In this document: positions 14,645 to 15,286 of the stretch, in pieces | Numbering within the stretch: position 1 is the stretch's first letter | Layout of the letters: the number at the start of each line of letters is the position of its first letter | Origin: Chordibacter forsetii | Lineage (GTDB): Bacteria > Verrucomicrobiota > Verrucomicrobiia > Opitutales > Seribacteraceae | Length of the DNA stretch: 15,286 nt | Direction: 5' to 3' | Assembly: GCF_964187505.1 (NCBI RefSeq) | Contig: NZ_CAXLML010000013.1 | Coordinates: forward strand, 1-15,286 | Program-made: the position numbers and the translations under genes | The notes under the pieces: model-generated | The model's database searches: none | The model's input: only the letters and a program-made list of their open reading frames with translations | Told to the model about the DNA's origin: nothing

Positions 14645-15286
14645 TTATTTAATCTTATTCGATTTTTCTAAATGACTCAAGGAAGCGGTAGGGCGGGAGC
14701 GTTTATCCGCTTCATCCACCATGTACAATTTGTGCAATTGAAAACCCGCCCGATAGGGAAAACCTTCGTGTTTTATCCAGTCGTTGATCGCCCCTAAGAC
14801 CTCTGAGTTTTCTGCTTGCGACCATTCAGGATGCAACCAGATCGGCACCTTTCTTTCTTTCATGGGCAGGGCATTAGTCCATTTGGAAAGGTCCTCTGGC
14901 GATTCGACAATGACCTTGAATTCATCCGCCAGTAAAAAGGTTTCCTCGATAGGGAGCTTGTTCCATTTTGGGCTTAGGGTGATCCAATCCATTTCTCCCT
15001 GCACTGGGAAAGCACCGCAGGTTTCCAAGTGTATGGGCAGGCTACGGATGCGCAACTCGTGCACCAAATCGTAGAGGGGATGAATCGCAGGCTCTCCCCC
15101 GGTGATGACCACAATTTCGCAGCCCGACTGCATCGCTTCCTCGGCCAGATCGAGTGGTTCGATCCGATCGATCGAATCGGGAATATGGTCGGGGTGCCAG
15201 GTGCCGGCGGAGTCGCACCAGGGGCAATGCACCGGGCAACCGTGGAGACGAATGAAAAAAGCGGACTTTCCCATATGGGCACCTTC
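14645..15286 (-). CDS. queE: 7-carboxy-7-deazaguanine synthase (QueE), N-terminus outside window
   Basis: A radical SAM enzyme that converts 6-carboxytetrahydropterin to 7-carboxy-7-deazaguanine, on the path to preQ0 and queuosine. The frame is open to the right edge and reads EGAH before the internal Met at 15274, matching the family's SIQGEGAHMG-x-PAxFIR, so the true start lies beyond the window by roughly a dozen codons. The iron-sulfur motif is HGCPVHCPWCD (C-x3-C-x2-C). TGGEP (SAM binding), LETCGAF, LSPKWNK, EFKVIVES and FQLHKLY follow in the expected order. The C-terminal tail after DKRSRPTAS is variable. It ends 25 bases before the SRAP start and is probably co-transcribed with the repair genes. 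Whether the link is functional or only positional is unclear. Confidence 0.93.
   Translation of the reverse strand, partial: EGAHMGKSAFFIRLHGCPVHCPWCDSAGTWHPDHIPDSIDRIEPLDLAEEAMQSGCEIVVITGGEPAIHPLYDLVHELRIRSLPIHLETCGAFPVQGEMDWITLSPKWNKLPIEETFLLADEFKVIVESPEDLSKWTNALPMKERKVPIWLHPEWSQAENSEVLGAINDWIKHEGFPYRAGFQLHKLYMVDEADKRSRPTASLSHLEKSNKIK

Noticed and set aside
1..15286. CRISPR array, tRNA/rRNA genes, complete insertion sequence or prophage module.
   Set aside because: No regularly spaced repeats, tRNA-like cloverleaf, intact transposase or phage structural gene was seen on either strand.

Overview
The window looks like chromosomal DNA from a Gram-negative bacterium. The gene set suggests the PVC group, most likely an opitute-like Verrucomicrobiota. 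This rests on two lipid-modified small proteins, weak Shine-Dalgarno signals, a type I-beta DAHP synthase, a sigma-54 activator lacking its DNA-binding domain (a state known from Chlamydia), and lineage-restricted hypothetical proteins. The taxonomic guess is inference. No tRNA, rRNA, CRISPR array or complete insertion sequence was seen.

Layout. (1) 1-2551: a truncated TPR lipoprotein (minus) starts head-to-head, with an 8-base overlap, against a secreted protein that resembles DUF362. An unrecognised helical protein and an acylphosphatase follow, ending at a strong bidirectional terminator. (2) 2572-6735: a distinctly AT-rich stretch with a coiled-coil protein, a GT2 glycosyltransferase with TPRs, and an unrecognised 369-residue protein. 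The 752-bp gap at 5984-6735 holds a decayed rfbF (glucose-1-phosphate cytidylyltransferase), so this is probably an eroding, horizontally acquired surface-sugar locus. (3) 6736-10421: an NtrC-type response regulator without a helix-turn-helix, a gap with a sigma-54-like palindrome, a MORN/YwqK-type lipoprotein, and DAHP synthase. (4) 10435-10664: a 54-residue cysteine-rich lipoprotein with two CCGxCGG repeats and its own terminator. (5) 10805-15286 (minus): a tightly packed run of queE (truncated by the window edge), a SRAP/YedK protein, an Lhr-Core-type helicase and the metallophosphoesterase PdeM. Junctions are 25 nt, 0 nt (TGAATG) and a 4-nt ATGA overlap.

How the genes work together. The clearest functional unit is SRAP-helicase-PdeM, a likely DNA-repair operon. 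Lhr-Core and PdeM normally travel with a ligase and an Exo nuclease; here the neighbour is an abasic-site-crosslinking SRAP protein instead. The AT-rich block suggests past CDP-sugar/glycan biosynthesis, now reduced. The sigma-54 regulator sits downstream of it but is separately transcribed, and nothing ties it to those genes.
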